From NCBI GenBank assembly GCA_900542235.1, contig UQNB01000037.1, positions 1-19,852 on the forward strand: 19,852 nucleotides of DNA, in the 5' to 3' direction. Source of the DNA: an uncultured Collinsella sp. GTDB lineage: Bacteria; Actinomycetota; Coriobacteriia; Coriobacteriales; Coriobacteriaceae. Both the position numbers and the translations under genes were made by a program. Below the pieces are notes generated by a model. It was not told the origin of the DNA. It ran no database searches and saw only the letters and a list, made by a program, of their open reading frames with translations. Shown piece by piece: positions 8,570 to 15,370 of the stretch; position 1 is the first letter of the stretch, and each line of letters opens with the position of its first letter.

Positions 8570-8932
8570 ATGGCGAAATTCTTTAAGGACCCCGACGGTA
8601 AGCTCATCGCTGCCCTTGGCGACGACGTTGCGACCCCTGCCGGTTGCACGGAGCTGACCGCAAACACTGAGGACGCGGCGCACGAGAAGCACGTGCCTGT
8701 TGTCGAGACCGAGCGCGACGGTCACGTAATCCGCGCACGCGTTGGCTCGGTCGAGCACCCCAGCCTGCCCGAGCACTACATTGAGTGGATCGCCCTTGAG
8801 GCCGAGGGCCGCTTAGAGGTTCATTACCTTGAGCCCGGCATGAAACCCGCGACGTTTTTCGCGGGCGGCTCCAAGACCGGTACCGTCTATGCCTACTGCA
8901 ACCTGCACGGGCTGTGGTCCGCGACATTCTAG
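8570..8932 (+). CDS. Superoxide reductase (desulfoferrodoxin/neelaredoxin family) without the N-terminal rubredoxin-like iron site
   Basis: This 120-aa cytoplasmic protein should reduce superoxide to hydrogen peroxide at a mononuclear Fe(His4Cys) centre, as in other anaerobes. The motifs are visible: E-K-H-V-P with Glu39, Lys40 and ligand His41, then E-H-P (His63), E-H-Y-I-E-W (His69), and Y-C-N-L-H-G-L-W giving Cys110 and His113. The N-terminal ~37 residues have the length of the desulforedoxin domain of two-iron enzymes but hold only one cysteine (Cys26), so iron centre I cannot form. This resembles class III enzymes such as that of Treponema. The frame is open further upstream (to an ATG at 8480), but ATG 8570 follows AAAGGAGA (8557-8564) and begins at family homology. 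It is preceded by 165 bases with no gene and appears to be a single-gene unit. Rubredoxin or another donor must be encoded elsewhere. Confidence 0.93.
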   Translation: MAKFFKDPDGKLIAALGDDVATPAGCTELTANTEDAAHEKHVPVVETERDGHVIRARVGSVEHPSLPEHYIEWIALEAEGRLEVHYLEPGMKPATFFAGGSKTGTVYAYCNLHGLWSATF

Positions 8933-8978
8933 GAGCGCGCCCCCGCTCGGGGTATCATAGCTAGCATATGCACATGCA

Positions 8979-9010
8979 AGCGCCGACTGCATTATGCGGC
9001 CGGCGCTTTT
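8979..9010 (+). terminator. Candidate intrinsic terminator after the superoxide reductase gene
   Basis: AGCGCCG (8979-8985) and CGGCGCT (9001-9007) form a 7-bp GC-rich stem with a 15-base loop, followed by a short T-run (TTTT counting the last stem base). A smaller hairpin, GAGCG/CGCTC, lies at 8933-8948 just after the stop codon. A TATCAT hexamer at 8953-8958 could be a -10 box for the next gene. If so, the stem would sit in that gene's leader and could instead act as an attenuator. Confidence 0.5.
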
Positions 9011-9049
9011 ACTACGATTTCGATGGTTTACGACGGAAAGGGCTGAGCC

Positions 9050-11035
9050 ATGAAGCTCGCGCTTGCACAGATCGATATGCGCCTGGGTGATATTGAGGGC
9101 ATTTGCGGCCGCATCGAGGACCAGGCTCGTCTGGCCCACGAGCGCGGGGCGCGCGTGCTGTGCGTTCCGGCTCCGCTCTTTATGGGCGCCATGCCCGGCG
9201 GCCTGGTGGGCGCTGCCGACTTTGAGCACGACATGCTTGCCGGCTTGACTGGTGTCGCCGAGCGTATCCAGGAGCTTGACATGATCTGCATCGTGCCCGC
9301 GGCGGTTTCGTTTGAGGGCCAGCCGCTGCTCGACTACATGATGCTCAAGGACGGTCATGTGGTGCCGGCACGTTCGAGCATTGCCCTGCAGCGTGGCGAG
9401 AACAACGACACACGTTGGGCGCCGCCGGTGTTCGACGTGGACGGCGTGCGCATCGCCGTGATTTTTGACTTGGACCGCGAACTCGAGATGCTGCCGACCG
9501 GTGTTGACCTCATTGCGTATTTCCAATTCAACGCGTTTGACATGACCGACCGCGAGACTGCCGCCATTGCCGCCGTTCGCAGCGGCGCCTACCGCAAGAT
9601 CGCATCCAAGCGCAGCGTGTGGTTTGCCTGCATGGCGCCGGTCGGTGCCTATGACGAGTCGGTGTATACCGGCGGTTCGTTTGTGCTCGACGACTGCGGT
9701 CGCGTGGTGGCCCAGGCGCCGTGTTTTGAGGAGAGCCTGCTGGTTCAGGAGATTCGGCGCGGCATGATGCTCGATGCCCTGGAGGATCACGAACTGCCCG
9801 AGTTCCGTTCCGAGGAGTGGCTGTGGCAGGCGCTGGTGCTCGCCGTGCGCGACAACGCCCGAGCCCACGGTGCGTCGCGTGCTGTGATGGCACTCGAGGG
9901 TGACTTGCCGTCGTCTTTGCTGGCGGCGCTGGCCGTCGACGCTCTGGGCCCGCGTAATGTGATTGGTCTGGTGCTGGGGCGCAACCGTATCTTTACGCCG
10001 GCGCAGGAAGAGGCCGAGGCTGCCCGCTGTGCCGCCGTCCGCGCCATCGCCGAGCGTTTGCACATTCGCACCGTCGAGCGCGATGCACCGGATGCGGCGC
10101 GTGTGCTCGATCGCGACGTGTCGGCGGGCGATGCCGAGCGTCTGCGCTCGCGCACGTTGGGCCTCATGCTGGAGGACACGGCGCTCGAGCTGGGTGCGAT
10201 GGCGCTGAGCCCGCTGTCCAAAACCGAGTACGCGCTGGCGGCGCCGGCGCTTTGCGGCGGCTATCAGGGCGATTACGCGCCTTTTGGCGATGTGTACCTG
10301 TCGACGCTTGAGTTTGTGGCGCGTGTGCGCAACCGCACGTCTTCTGTGGTGCCCCAAGAGCTCGTGACGCTCAACGCGGTGGAGGATTGCATGGAGCGTG
10401 TGCTGGCGCAGGCGCTCTCGACGCTCGACGGCCCGGTCGATATGCTCGACCGCGCGGCACAGCTGCTCGGCGGGCTTGAGCCGGGTGAGGTCGATGGCGC
10501 GCTCGAGGCGCACGTGGACCGCAATCGATCTTTCGACGATATCCCGATGGCCGCTGGCAAGCCTGAGGCCTGCTCGCTGCTGCTGATGCTCGTTCGACAG
10601 GGTGAGGCTGCCCGCCGCATGTTGCCGACGGCACCGATCGTCTCGTCCCGCTCGTTTGTTGAGCGCGCCTGGCCGTATATGCTCGCGTGGTCCGACCTGG
10701 GGCTTAATGGCAAGGAGCGTATGTCGGTCGATTCGCTGGCGCGCGCCGAGGTGCGCCGTTTTGCTGACGAGGATACGAGCGAGCGCGTGCGAAACGAGAT
10801 GATGGGCGTGCTGGGCGAGCTACTGGGTATTTCGCCCGAGCAGATGGAGGAGCTGCGCTCTGAGGATGGCCAGCGTCGTCTGCATGAGGGTATGAAAAAG
10901 TTCGAGGGCGAGGTTCAGGACGCCATCGATAAGATGATGGGCGGTCAGGGCGGCTCGCAGGGTGGGTCCCAGGGCGGATCGATGCCGCATCCGCCGGTGG
11001 ATCCCCGACAGTTCCCATTCTTCTCGCAGAATTAA
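9050..11035 (+). CDS. Degenerate homologue of glutamine-dependent NAD+ synthetase (probable pseudoenzyme)
   Basis: This 661-aa protein aligns by eye along the whole NadE architecture: nitrilase-type glutaminase domain (1-250), NAD synthase domain (260-545), then an extra C-terminal tail. Family-specific stretches survive, such as Y-T-G-G-S-F-V-L-D-D-C-G near 206-217 and S-L-L-A-A-L-A-V-D-A-L-G at 289-300. The catalytic residues do not. The nitrilase Glu position (usually F-P-E-L) reads V-P-A-P (Ala41). There is no Lys between 101 and 182 and no Cys between 81 and 193, so the active-site Lys and Cys are gone. The synthetase P-loop (usually S-G-G-I-D-S) reads E-G-D-L-P-S at 283-288. The tail (about 555-661) is charged, then has three G-G-Q/S-type repeats and a Pro-rich end. 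Start ATG 9050 follows GGAAAGGG (9035-9042). The long uninterrupted frame argues for a functional, non-catalytic protein. Automated annotation will probably call it NAD+ synthetase. Confidence 0.8.
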   Translation: MKLALAQIDMRLGDIEGICGRIEDQARLAHERGARVLCVPAPLFMGAMPGGLVGAADFEHDMLAGLTGVAERIQELDMICIVPAAVSFEGQPLLDYMMLKDGHVVPARSSIALQRGENNDTRWAPPVFDVDGVRIAVIFDLDRELEMLPTGVDLIAYFQFNAFDMTDRETAAIAAVRSGAYRKIASKRSVWFACMAPVGAYDESVYTGGSFVLDDCGRVVAQAPCFEESLLVQEIRRGMMLDALEDHELPEFRSEEWLWQALVLAVRDNARAHGASRAVMALEGDLPSSLLAALAVDALGPRNVIGLVLGRNRIFTPAQEEAEAARCAAVRAIAERLHIRTVERDAPDAARVLDRDVSAGDAERLRSRTLGLMLEDTALELGAMALSPLSKTEYALAAPALCGGYQGDYAPFGDVYLSTLEFVARVRNRTSSVVPQELVTLNAVEDCMERVLAQALSTLDGPVDMLDRAAQLLGGLEPGEVDGALEAHVDRNRSFDDIPMAAGKPEACSLLLMLVRQGEAARRMLPTAPIVSSRSFVERAWPYMLAWSDLGLNGKERMSVDSLARAEVRRFADEDTSERVRNEMMGVLGELLGISPEQMEELRSEDGQRRLHEGMKKFEGEVQDAIDKMMGGQGGSQGGSQGGSMPHPPVDPRQFPFFSQN

Positions 11036-11097
11036 GCTGGGGACGGGATTTGCTCCCAACGCCGACACTCCAACTAAGTATCTTGGCCCCGTTGTGT

Positions 11098-11117
11098 TAT
11101 TCTAGAACAGACGTTCG
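11098..11117 (+). promoter_or_regulatory. LexA-type SOS box overlapping a -10 element upstream of ruvC
   Basis: GAAC (11105-11108), spacer AGAC, then GTTC (11113-11116) followed by G fits the Gram-positive LexA consensus CGAAC-RNRY-GTTCG at 13 of 14 positions; only the first C is replaced by A. A TATTCT hexamer at 11098-11103 directly abuts the box as a plausible -10, so bound LexA would cover the transcription start. The -35 region is not clear. The site is 56 bases upstream of the ruvC start, where SOS control of a Holliday-junction operon makes sense. Confidence 0.75.
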
Positions 11118-11172
11118 TGAATGATGCGCGGGGCCTTGTCTTGCGCTGTGCTTGTGGCGAGGGGAGGTCGGC

Positions 11173-11694
11173 TTGGTTATCTTGGGCATTGACCCCGGTT
11201 TGGCTCATACGGGTTGGGGGATTATCGAGGAGCGGCGTGGCGAGGTTCGCTGCCGTGCCTATGGCTGCATCGAGACCAGTGCCGGAAGTCCGCTCGCGGT
11301 GCGCCTGTCGCATATCGCCCATGACCTTAAGGATGTCGTCGAGCGTTATCGACCCGACACGGCTGCTGTCGAGAGCATCTACTTTGGCGCCAACGTTCGC
11401 TCAGCCATCCCTACGGCGCATGCCCGCGGTGCCGCGCTCGTGGCGCTTTCGGAATGCGCACTCGAGATTGGCGAGTACACGCCTATGCAGATTAAGCAGG
11501 CTGTTGTGGGCACCGGTGCCGCGGACAAGCGGCAGGTCGCCTACATGGTGCGTACGCTCACGCAGCTCGACCACGACCCGCATCCCGACCACGCCGCCGA
11601 TGCCCTGGCCTGCGCCATCTGCCACGTAAACCTCAGCCGCACCCGCGCCCTCACCGGTGGCGAGTTCTATCAACAGAGAGGAACCGGATACTGA
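11173..11694 (+). CDS. ruvC: Crossover junction endodeoxyribonuclease RuvC
   Basis: This is the Holliday-junction resolvase (173 aa, usual length), a dimeric RNase H-fold nuclease acting with RuvAB at the end of recombination. The acidic metal site is visible: Asp7 in I-L-G-I-D-P-G, Glu67 in V-E-S-I-Y-F-G, and the C-terminal D-H-A-A-D-A-L-A pair (Asp139 and Asp143). The start is TTG 11173. GAGGGGAGG (11159-11167) lies five bases before it, and translation then begins M-V-I-L-G-I-D-P-G, as in other RuvC proteins. An in-frame TTG at 11152 would add seven residues but would put the Shine-Dalgarno inside the gene. The stop overlaps the ruvA start by one base (TGATG), so translation is probably coupled. 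The upstream SOS box suggests damage induction of the three-gene operon. Confidence 0.96.
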   Translation: MVILGIDPGLAHTGWGIIEERRGEVRCRAYGCIETSAGSPLAVRLSHIAHDLKDVVERYRPDTAAVESIYFGANVRSAIPTAHARGAALVALSECALEIGEYTPMQIKQAVVGTGAADKRQVAYMVRTLTQLDHDPHPDHAADALACAICHVNLSRTRALTGGEFYQQRGTGY

Positions 11695-12314
11695 TGATTT
11701 CCCAGCTCCATGGAACGCTTGTCGAGGCCACGATGAGCTCGGCCGTCGTTGATGTGTCGGGCGTGGGCTTTGAGCTCGGTATTTCGGGCAGCACTGCCGC
11801 CACGCTGCCTACGTCCGGCGGCGAGGTGCGCCTCTATACCCGTATGCAAGTGCGCGAGGACGCCATGACACTTTTCGGTTTTTCCTCAAAGGATGAGCGC
11901 ACGATGTTCGACCGGCTCGTGTCCGTCTCGGGTGTTGGCCCGCGCTTGGCGCTCGCCGTGCTTTCCACCTATACCGTGGGGCAGCTGTATTCGCTGGTGA
12001 TGGCCGAGGACGACAAGGGTATGGCCAAGGTGCCCGGTGTGGGCAAAAAGACAGCTCAGCGCCTGATCCTGGAGCTCAAGAGCACCTTTGCCAAGGACAA
12101 GGGCTTTGTTCCGGTTGACGTAATCCCCGGCCAGGTTGCGATGCCCGTGCCCGCTGCCGCTCCCTCGGCCATCGATGATGCCCGTGCGGCACTCCTTTCC
12201 ATGGGCTTTAGCCCTCAGGAGACCGATGTTGCCCTGAGCGGGTATGATGGGCAGAATATGCGTGTCGAGGATCTGCTCGGCGCGGCGCTTAAGCGACTCG
12301 GAATGGATGCGTGA
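11694..12314 (+). CDS. ruvA: Holliday junction branch migration protein RuvA
   Basis: This is the junction-recognition subunit (206 aa), which forms a tetramer on the Holliday junction and loads RuvB rings. The N-terminal OB-fold domain (about 1-63) starts M-I-S-Q-L-H-G and includes V-G-F-E-L-G-I. Two helix-hairpin-helix motifs, V-S-G-V-G-P-R (78-84) and V-P-G-V-G-K-K-T (113-120), bind the DNA backbone. A flexible linker (about 135-158) leads to the C-terminal three-helix domain III (about 159-206), which contacts RuvB. The start ATG overlaps the ruvC stop and the stop overlaps the ruvB start, both in TGATG form. Nothing is unusual in length or sequence. Confidence 0.97.
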   Translation: MISQLHGTLVEATMSSAVVDVSGVGFELGISGSTAATLPTSGGEVRLYTRMQVREDAMTLFGFSSKDERTMFDRLVSVSGVGPRLALAVLSTYTVGQLYSLVMAEDDKGMAKVPGVGKKTAQRLILELKSTFAKDKGFVPVDVIPGQVAMPVPAAAPSAIDDARAALLSMGFSPQETDVALSGYDGQNMRVEDLLGAALKRLGMDA

Positions 12315-13381
12315 TGTGGGAAGCCGATGACTCTCAGGACCTGTGGGCGACGCCCGGCAACTCGCCGGCGGCATCCATGGCGCACGGCGAGCGCATGGTG
12401 GGCTCGGAGCTGACGGCCGAGGACCTCGATGTCGACCGCACTTTGCGCCCCCAGCGCCTGGACGATTACTGCGGCCAGGAGCACATCAAGCAGAGCTTGC
12501 GCGTGTTGATCGAAGCGGCGCAGAGCCGTGGCGAGACGCTCGACCACGTGATTTTCTCGGGTCCTCCGGGCCTGGGCAAGACCACGCTGGCCACCGTTAT
12601 CGCCAACGAGCTGGGCGCTCAGATCAAGACCACGAGTGGCCCTGCCATCGCGCGCACGGGCGACCTGGCGGCCATCCTTACTAACTTGCAGCCGGGTGAT
12701 GTGCTGTTTATCGACGAGATCCACCGCCTCAACCGTTCGGTCGAGGAGGTCCTGTACCCCGCGATGGAGGACTTTGCCCTCGATATCGTGATTGGCAAGG
12801 GTCCGGCGGCGCGCTCGATTCGCCTGGATATTCCCAAGTTTACGTTGGTAGCGGCAACGACCCGCTCAGGCATGTTGACAGGCCCGTTGCGCGACCGCTT
12901 TGGCATTTCATATCGCCTGGATTACTACACGGTCGAGGAGCTCGCGCAGATTGTGACGCGCTCGGCGACTATCCTGGGCGTGACGATCGACCACCCCAGT
13001 GCACTCGAGATCGGCTCGCGTTCGCGCGGCACGCCACGTCTTGCCAACCGCCTGCTCAAGCGCGTGCGCGATTACGCACAGGTGCGCGGCAACGGTCCCA
13101 TTGAGCTCGATATCTGCCGTCAGGCACTCGAGTTCTTTGAGATCGACGAGCTCGGTCTGGACTGGATGGATATTCGCATTTTGGAGACGCTCGCCAAGAC
13201 GTTCTCCGGTCGTGCCGTGGGACTTACGACCCTTGCCAGCGCGGTGGGCGAGGACCCGGGCACGCTCGAGGATGTCTATGAGCCCTATCTGCTGCAGTGC
13301 GGGCTGATGATTCGTACACCGCAGGGCCGTCAGGCAACCCTTCGCACCTTTGAGCACCTGGGGATTGAACCTACCGTTTAG
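12314..13381 (+). CDS. ruvB: Holliday junction branch migration ATPase RuvB
   Basis: This is the AAA+ motor (355 aa) that drives branch migration with RuvA. It has Walker A G-P-P-G-L-G-K-T-T (83-91), Walker B L-F-I-D-E-I-H (131-137), sensor 1 A-A-T-T-R-S-G (180-186), arginine-finger region G-P-L-R-D-R-F-G (190-197) and a C-terminal winged-helix domain ending in the usual R-T-x-Q-G-R segment. About 40 residues precede the D-R-T-L-R-P-Q-R-L core motif, somewhat longer than many homologues. GTG 12311 is also in frame; ATG 12314 is preferred because it reproduces the TGATG overlap seen at the ruvC-ruvA junction. It is the last gene of the ruv operon. No convincing terminator was found in the 144 bases that follow. 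Confidence 0.97.
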   Translation: MWEADDSQDLWATPGNSPAASMAHGERMVGSELTAEDLDVDRTLRPQRLDDYCGQEHIKQSLRVLIEAAQSRGETLDHVIFSGPPGLGKTTLATVIANELGAQIKTTSGPAIARTGDLAAILTNLQPGDVLFIDEIHRLNRSVEEVLYPAMEDFALDIVIGKGPAARSIRLDIPKFTLVAATTRSGMLTGPLRDRFGISYRLDYYTVEELAQIVTRSATILGVTIDHPSALEIGSRSRGTPRLANRLLKRVRDYAQVRGNGPIELDICRQALEFFEIDELGLDWMDIRILETLAKTFSGRAVGLTTLASAVGEDPGTLEDVYEPYLLQCGLMIRTPQGRQATLRTFEHLGIEPTV

Positions 13382-13458
13382 GGCGCTTTGTTTTGGCTAG
13401 TCTGTAGGCTATCGCTGAGCATTGGATAAACATATCGCCATTCATCGGTTACGGGTGT

Positions 13459-13485
13459 TTTACTATTGCGCGCCCGTGCTATGCT
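13459..13485 (+). promoter_or_regulatory. Candidate extended -10 promoter of fhs
   Basis: TG-C-TATGCT (13477-13485) is a good extended -10 element. TTTACT at 13459-13464 matches the -35 consensus at four of six positions, with a short 15-base spacer. A start near 13492 would give a leader of about 34 bases carrying GAAAGGA before the fhs ATG. No riboswitch-like structure was recognised in that leader. Confidence 0.55.
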
Positions 13486-13525
13486 GAATTGGTCTTTTTC
13501 TCATTCGGTAACGAAAGGACCGCCC

Positions 13526-15193
13526 ATGCCTACTGACATCGAAATCGCACGTTCCGTCACGCCGCTGCCCATTACCGAGGTTGCCAAGGACGCCGGCGTC
13601 GACGTAAAGCACCTGATTCCGTACGGCTTCGACAAGGCTAAGGTCGACTATTCACTGCTCAACGAGCCGACTGATCACCAGGCCAAGCTCGTCCTCGTGA
13701 CCGCTATCAACCCAACGCCTGCGGGCGAGGGCAAGACCACCACGACCATCGGTCTGGCCGATGGCCTGCGCCGTCGCGGCGTCAAAAGTGCCGTGGCCCT
13801 GCGCGAGCCTTCGCTCGGCCCCGTCTTTGGCGTTAAGGGCGGTGCTGCCGGCGGCGGCTGGGCTCAGGTCATCCCCATGGAGGATATCAACCTGCACTTT
13901 ACCGGCGACTTCCACGCTATCGGTGCTGCCAACAACCTGCTGGCCGCCATGCTTGATAACCACATCCAGCAGGGCAATCAGCTCGGTATTGACGTTAAGC
14001 GCATCACTTGGAAGCGCGTCGTCGATATGAACGACCGTCAGCTGCGCCACGTCATTGACGGCATTGGCGGTAAAGCCCAGGGCGTGCCGCGCGAGGACGG
14101 CTTCGATATCACCGTCGCCTCCGAGGTCATGGCAATTCTGTGCCTGTCTACGAGCATCAGCGACCTCAAGGAGCGCCTGGGCGAGATCGTCGTCGGCTAC
14201 AGCTTTGCCGGCGAGCCCGTCCGTGCCCGCGACCTTAAGGCCCAGGGTGCCATGGCCGCGTTGCTTAAGGATGCGCTCAAGCCCAACCTGGTGCAAACGC
14301 TCGAGGGCACGCCCGCGTTTGTCCACGGCGGTCCCTTCGCCAATATCGCCCACGGCTGCAACTCCATCATGGCCACGCGTATGGCGATGCGTTTTGGCGA
14401 TGTCGCCATTACCGAGGCCGGCTTTGGCGCCGACCTGGGTGCCGAGAAATTCCTCGACATCAAGTGCCGCATGACGGGCGTTCGCCCCAGCGCCGTCGTG
14501 GTCGTCGCGACCGCTCGTGCGCTGAAGTACAACGGTGGCGTCGCCAAGGCCGACCTCAACGAGGAGAACCTCGAGGCACTCAAGGCTGGCATGCCCAACC
14601 TGCTGCGTCATGTCGACAACATCCAGAACGTTTATGGTCTGCCCTGCGTGGTCGCCATCAACCGTTTCCCGACGGACACCGAGGCCGAGCTTGCTCTCAT
14701 CGAGTCCGAGTGCCAGAAGCTCGGCGTCAACGTTAAGCTTTCCGAGGTCTGGGCCAAGGGCGGCGAGGGCGCGCTCGAGCTTGCCGATGAGGTCATGCGT
14801 CTGATTGAGCAGCCGAGCGAGCTCAAGTTTGCCTATGAGGACGGCGCTGATGTCGCTGATGCCCTCGAGGCCGTTGCCACCAAGGTCTACCGCGCCGACG
14901 GCGTTGACTTTACGCCGGCCGCCAAGCGCCAGCTCGCCGAGCTGCGCGAGAACGGCTTTGGTAACCTGCCGGTGTGCGTCGCCAAGACGCAGTACAGCTT
15001 TAGCGACAACGCCAAGGCCCTGGGCGCTCCCGAGAACTTCCGCATCACGGTGCGTGAGCTCAAGGTTTCCGCCGGCGCCCACTTTGTGGTCGCACTGACT
15101 GGCAGTGTTCTGACCATGCCGGGCCTGCCCAAGGTCCCCGCGGCCGAGAACATCGACGTTGACAACGACGGCAACATCACCGGCCTGTTCTAA
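13526..15193 (+). CDS. fhs: Formate-tetrahydrofolate ligase
   Basis: This enzyme joins formate to tetrahydrofolate with ATP, giving 10-formyl-THF for purine synthesis, initiator-tRNA formylation or reductive one-carbon metabolism. At 555 aa it has the standard length (homotetramer in known cases). The N-terminal P-loop P-T-P-A-G-E-G-K-T (63-71) binds ATP, and the family signature E-P-S-L-G-P-V-F-G-V-K-G-G-A-A-G-G-G follows at 94-111. The rest is colinear with known enzymes, including N-L-H-F-T-G-D-F-H-A-I near 122-132. The frame is open to 13466, but ATG 13526 is chosen: GAAAGGA (13513-13519) lies six bases before it and the extra upstream residues would overlap the likely promoter. A strong terminator follows, so it is probably monocistronic. 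It cannot be said from this window alone whether it serves folate supply or an acetogenic-type pathway. Confidence 0.97.
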   Translation: MPTDIEIARSVTPLPITEVAKDAGVDVKHLIPYGFDKAKVDYSLLNEPTDHQAKLVLVTAINPTPAGEGKTTTTIGLADGLRRRGVKSAVALREPSLGPVFGVKGGAAGGGWAQVIPMEDINLHFTGDFHAIGAANNLLAAMLDNHIQQGNQLGIDVKRITWKRVVDMNDRQLRHVIDGIGGKAQGVPREDGFDITVASEVMAILCLSTSISDLKERLGEIVVGYSFAGEPVRARDLKAQGAMAALLKDALKPNLVQTLEGTPAFVHGGPFANIAHGCNSIMATRMAMRFGDVAITEAGFGADLGAEKFLDIKCRMTGVRPSAVVVVATARALKYNGGVAKADLNEENLEALKAGMPNLLRHVDNIQNVYGLPCVVAINRFPTDTEAELALIESECQKLGVNVKLSEVWAKGGEGALELADEVMRLIEQPSELKFAYEDGADVADALEAVATKVYRADGVDFTPAAKRQLAELRENGFGNLPVCVAKTQYSFSDNAKALGAPENFRITVRELKVSAGAHFVVALTGSVLTMPGLPKVPAAENIDVDNDGNITGLF

Positions 15194-15218
15194 GTCTGCT
15201 GTCCATAGCTGCTAGCCC

Positions 15219-15255
15219 GCCCCGCCGTGCCCACAAGGCCCGGCGGGGCTTTTTT
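15219..15255 (+). terminator. Strong intrinsic terminator of fhs
   Basis: GCCCCGCCG (15219-15227) pairs perfectly with CGGCGGGGC (15241-15249). The stem extends by GCC/GGC past one mismatch to a five-base loop (15232-15236), and a six-T run follows at 15250-15255. It is the clearest rho-independent terminator in the window, 26 bases after the fhs stop. Confidence 0.93.
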
Positions 15256-15370
15256 ATCCTTAGGCCCGCGCATGTCTTGTAGATACCGATGGCTTTGCCC
15301 ACCATAGGCTTTTGCGCGGGTAGAATGCATGGATAACTTGATGCTTACGGCGACGGAAAGGAATCGTTGC

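Noticed and set aside
8813..10513. Long minus-strand open frame (566 codons) opposite the NadE-like gene
   Set aside because: It is His/Arg-rich and lacks domain motifs, as expected for an antisense shadow. The sense frame shows NadE-family motifs and a good ribosome binding site.
11152..11172. Upstream TTG start for ruvC adding seven residues
   Set aside because: The Shine-Dalgarno sequence GAGGGGAGG would lie inside the gene, and RuvC proteins normally begin at the equivalent of M-V-I-L-G-I-D.
13466..13525. Upstream start for fhs adding 20 residues
   Set aside because: The segment overlaps the extended -10 element and has no family homology, while ATG 13526 has a good ribosome binding site.
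13382..13525. Possible folate-type riboswitch in the fhs leader
   Set aside because: The likely transcript leader is only about 34 bases and no conserved riboswitch core or paired structure was seen.
13652..15082. Minus-strand open frame (476 codons) opposite fhs
   Set aside because: It is an antisense shadow of a highly conserved gene in a GC-rich genome, with no recognisable protein family.
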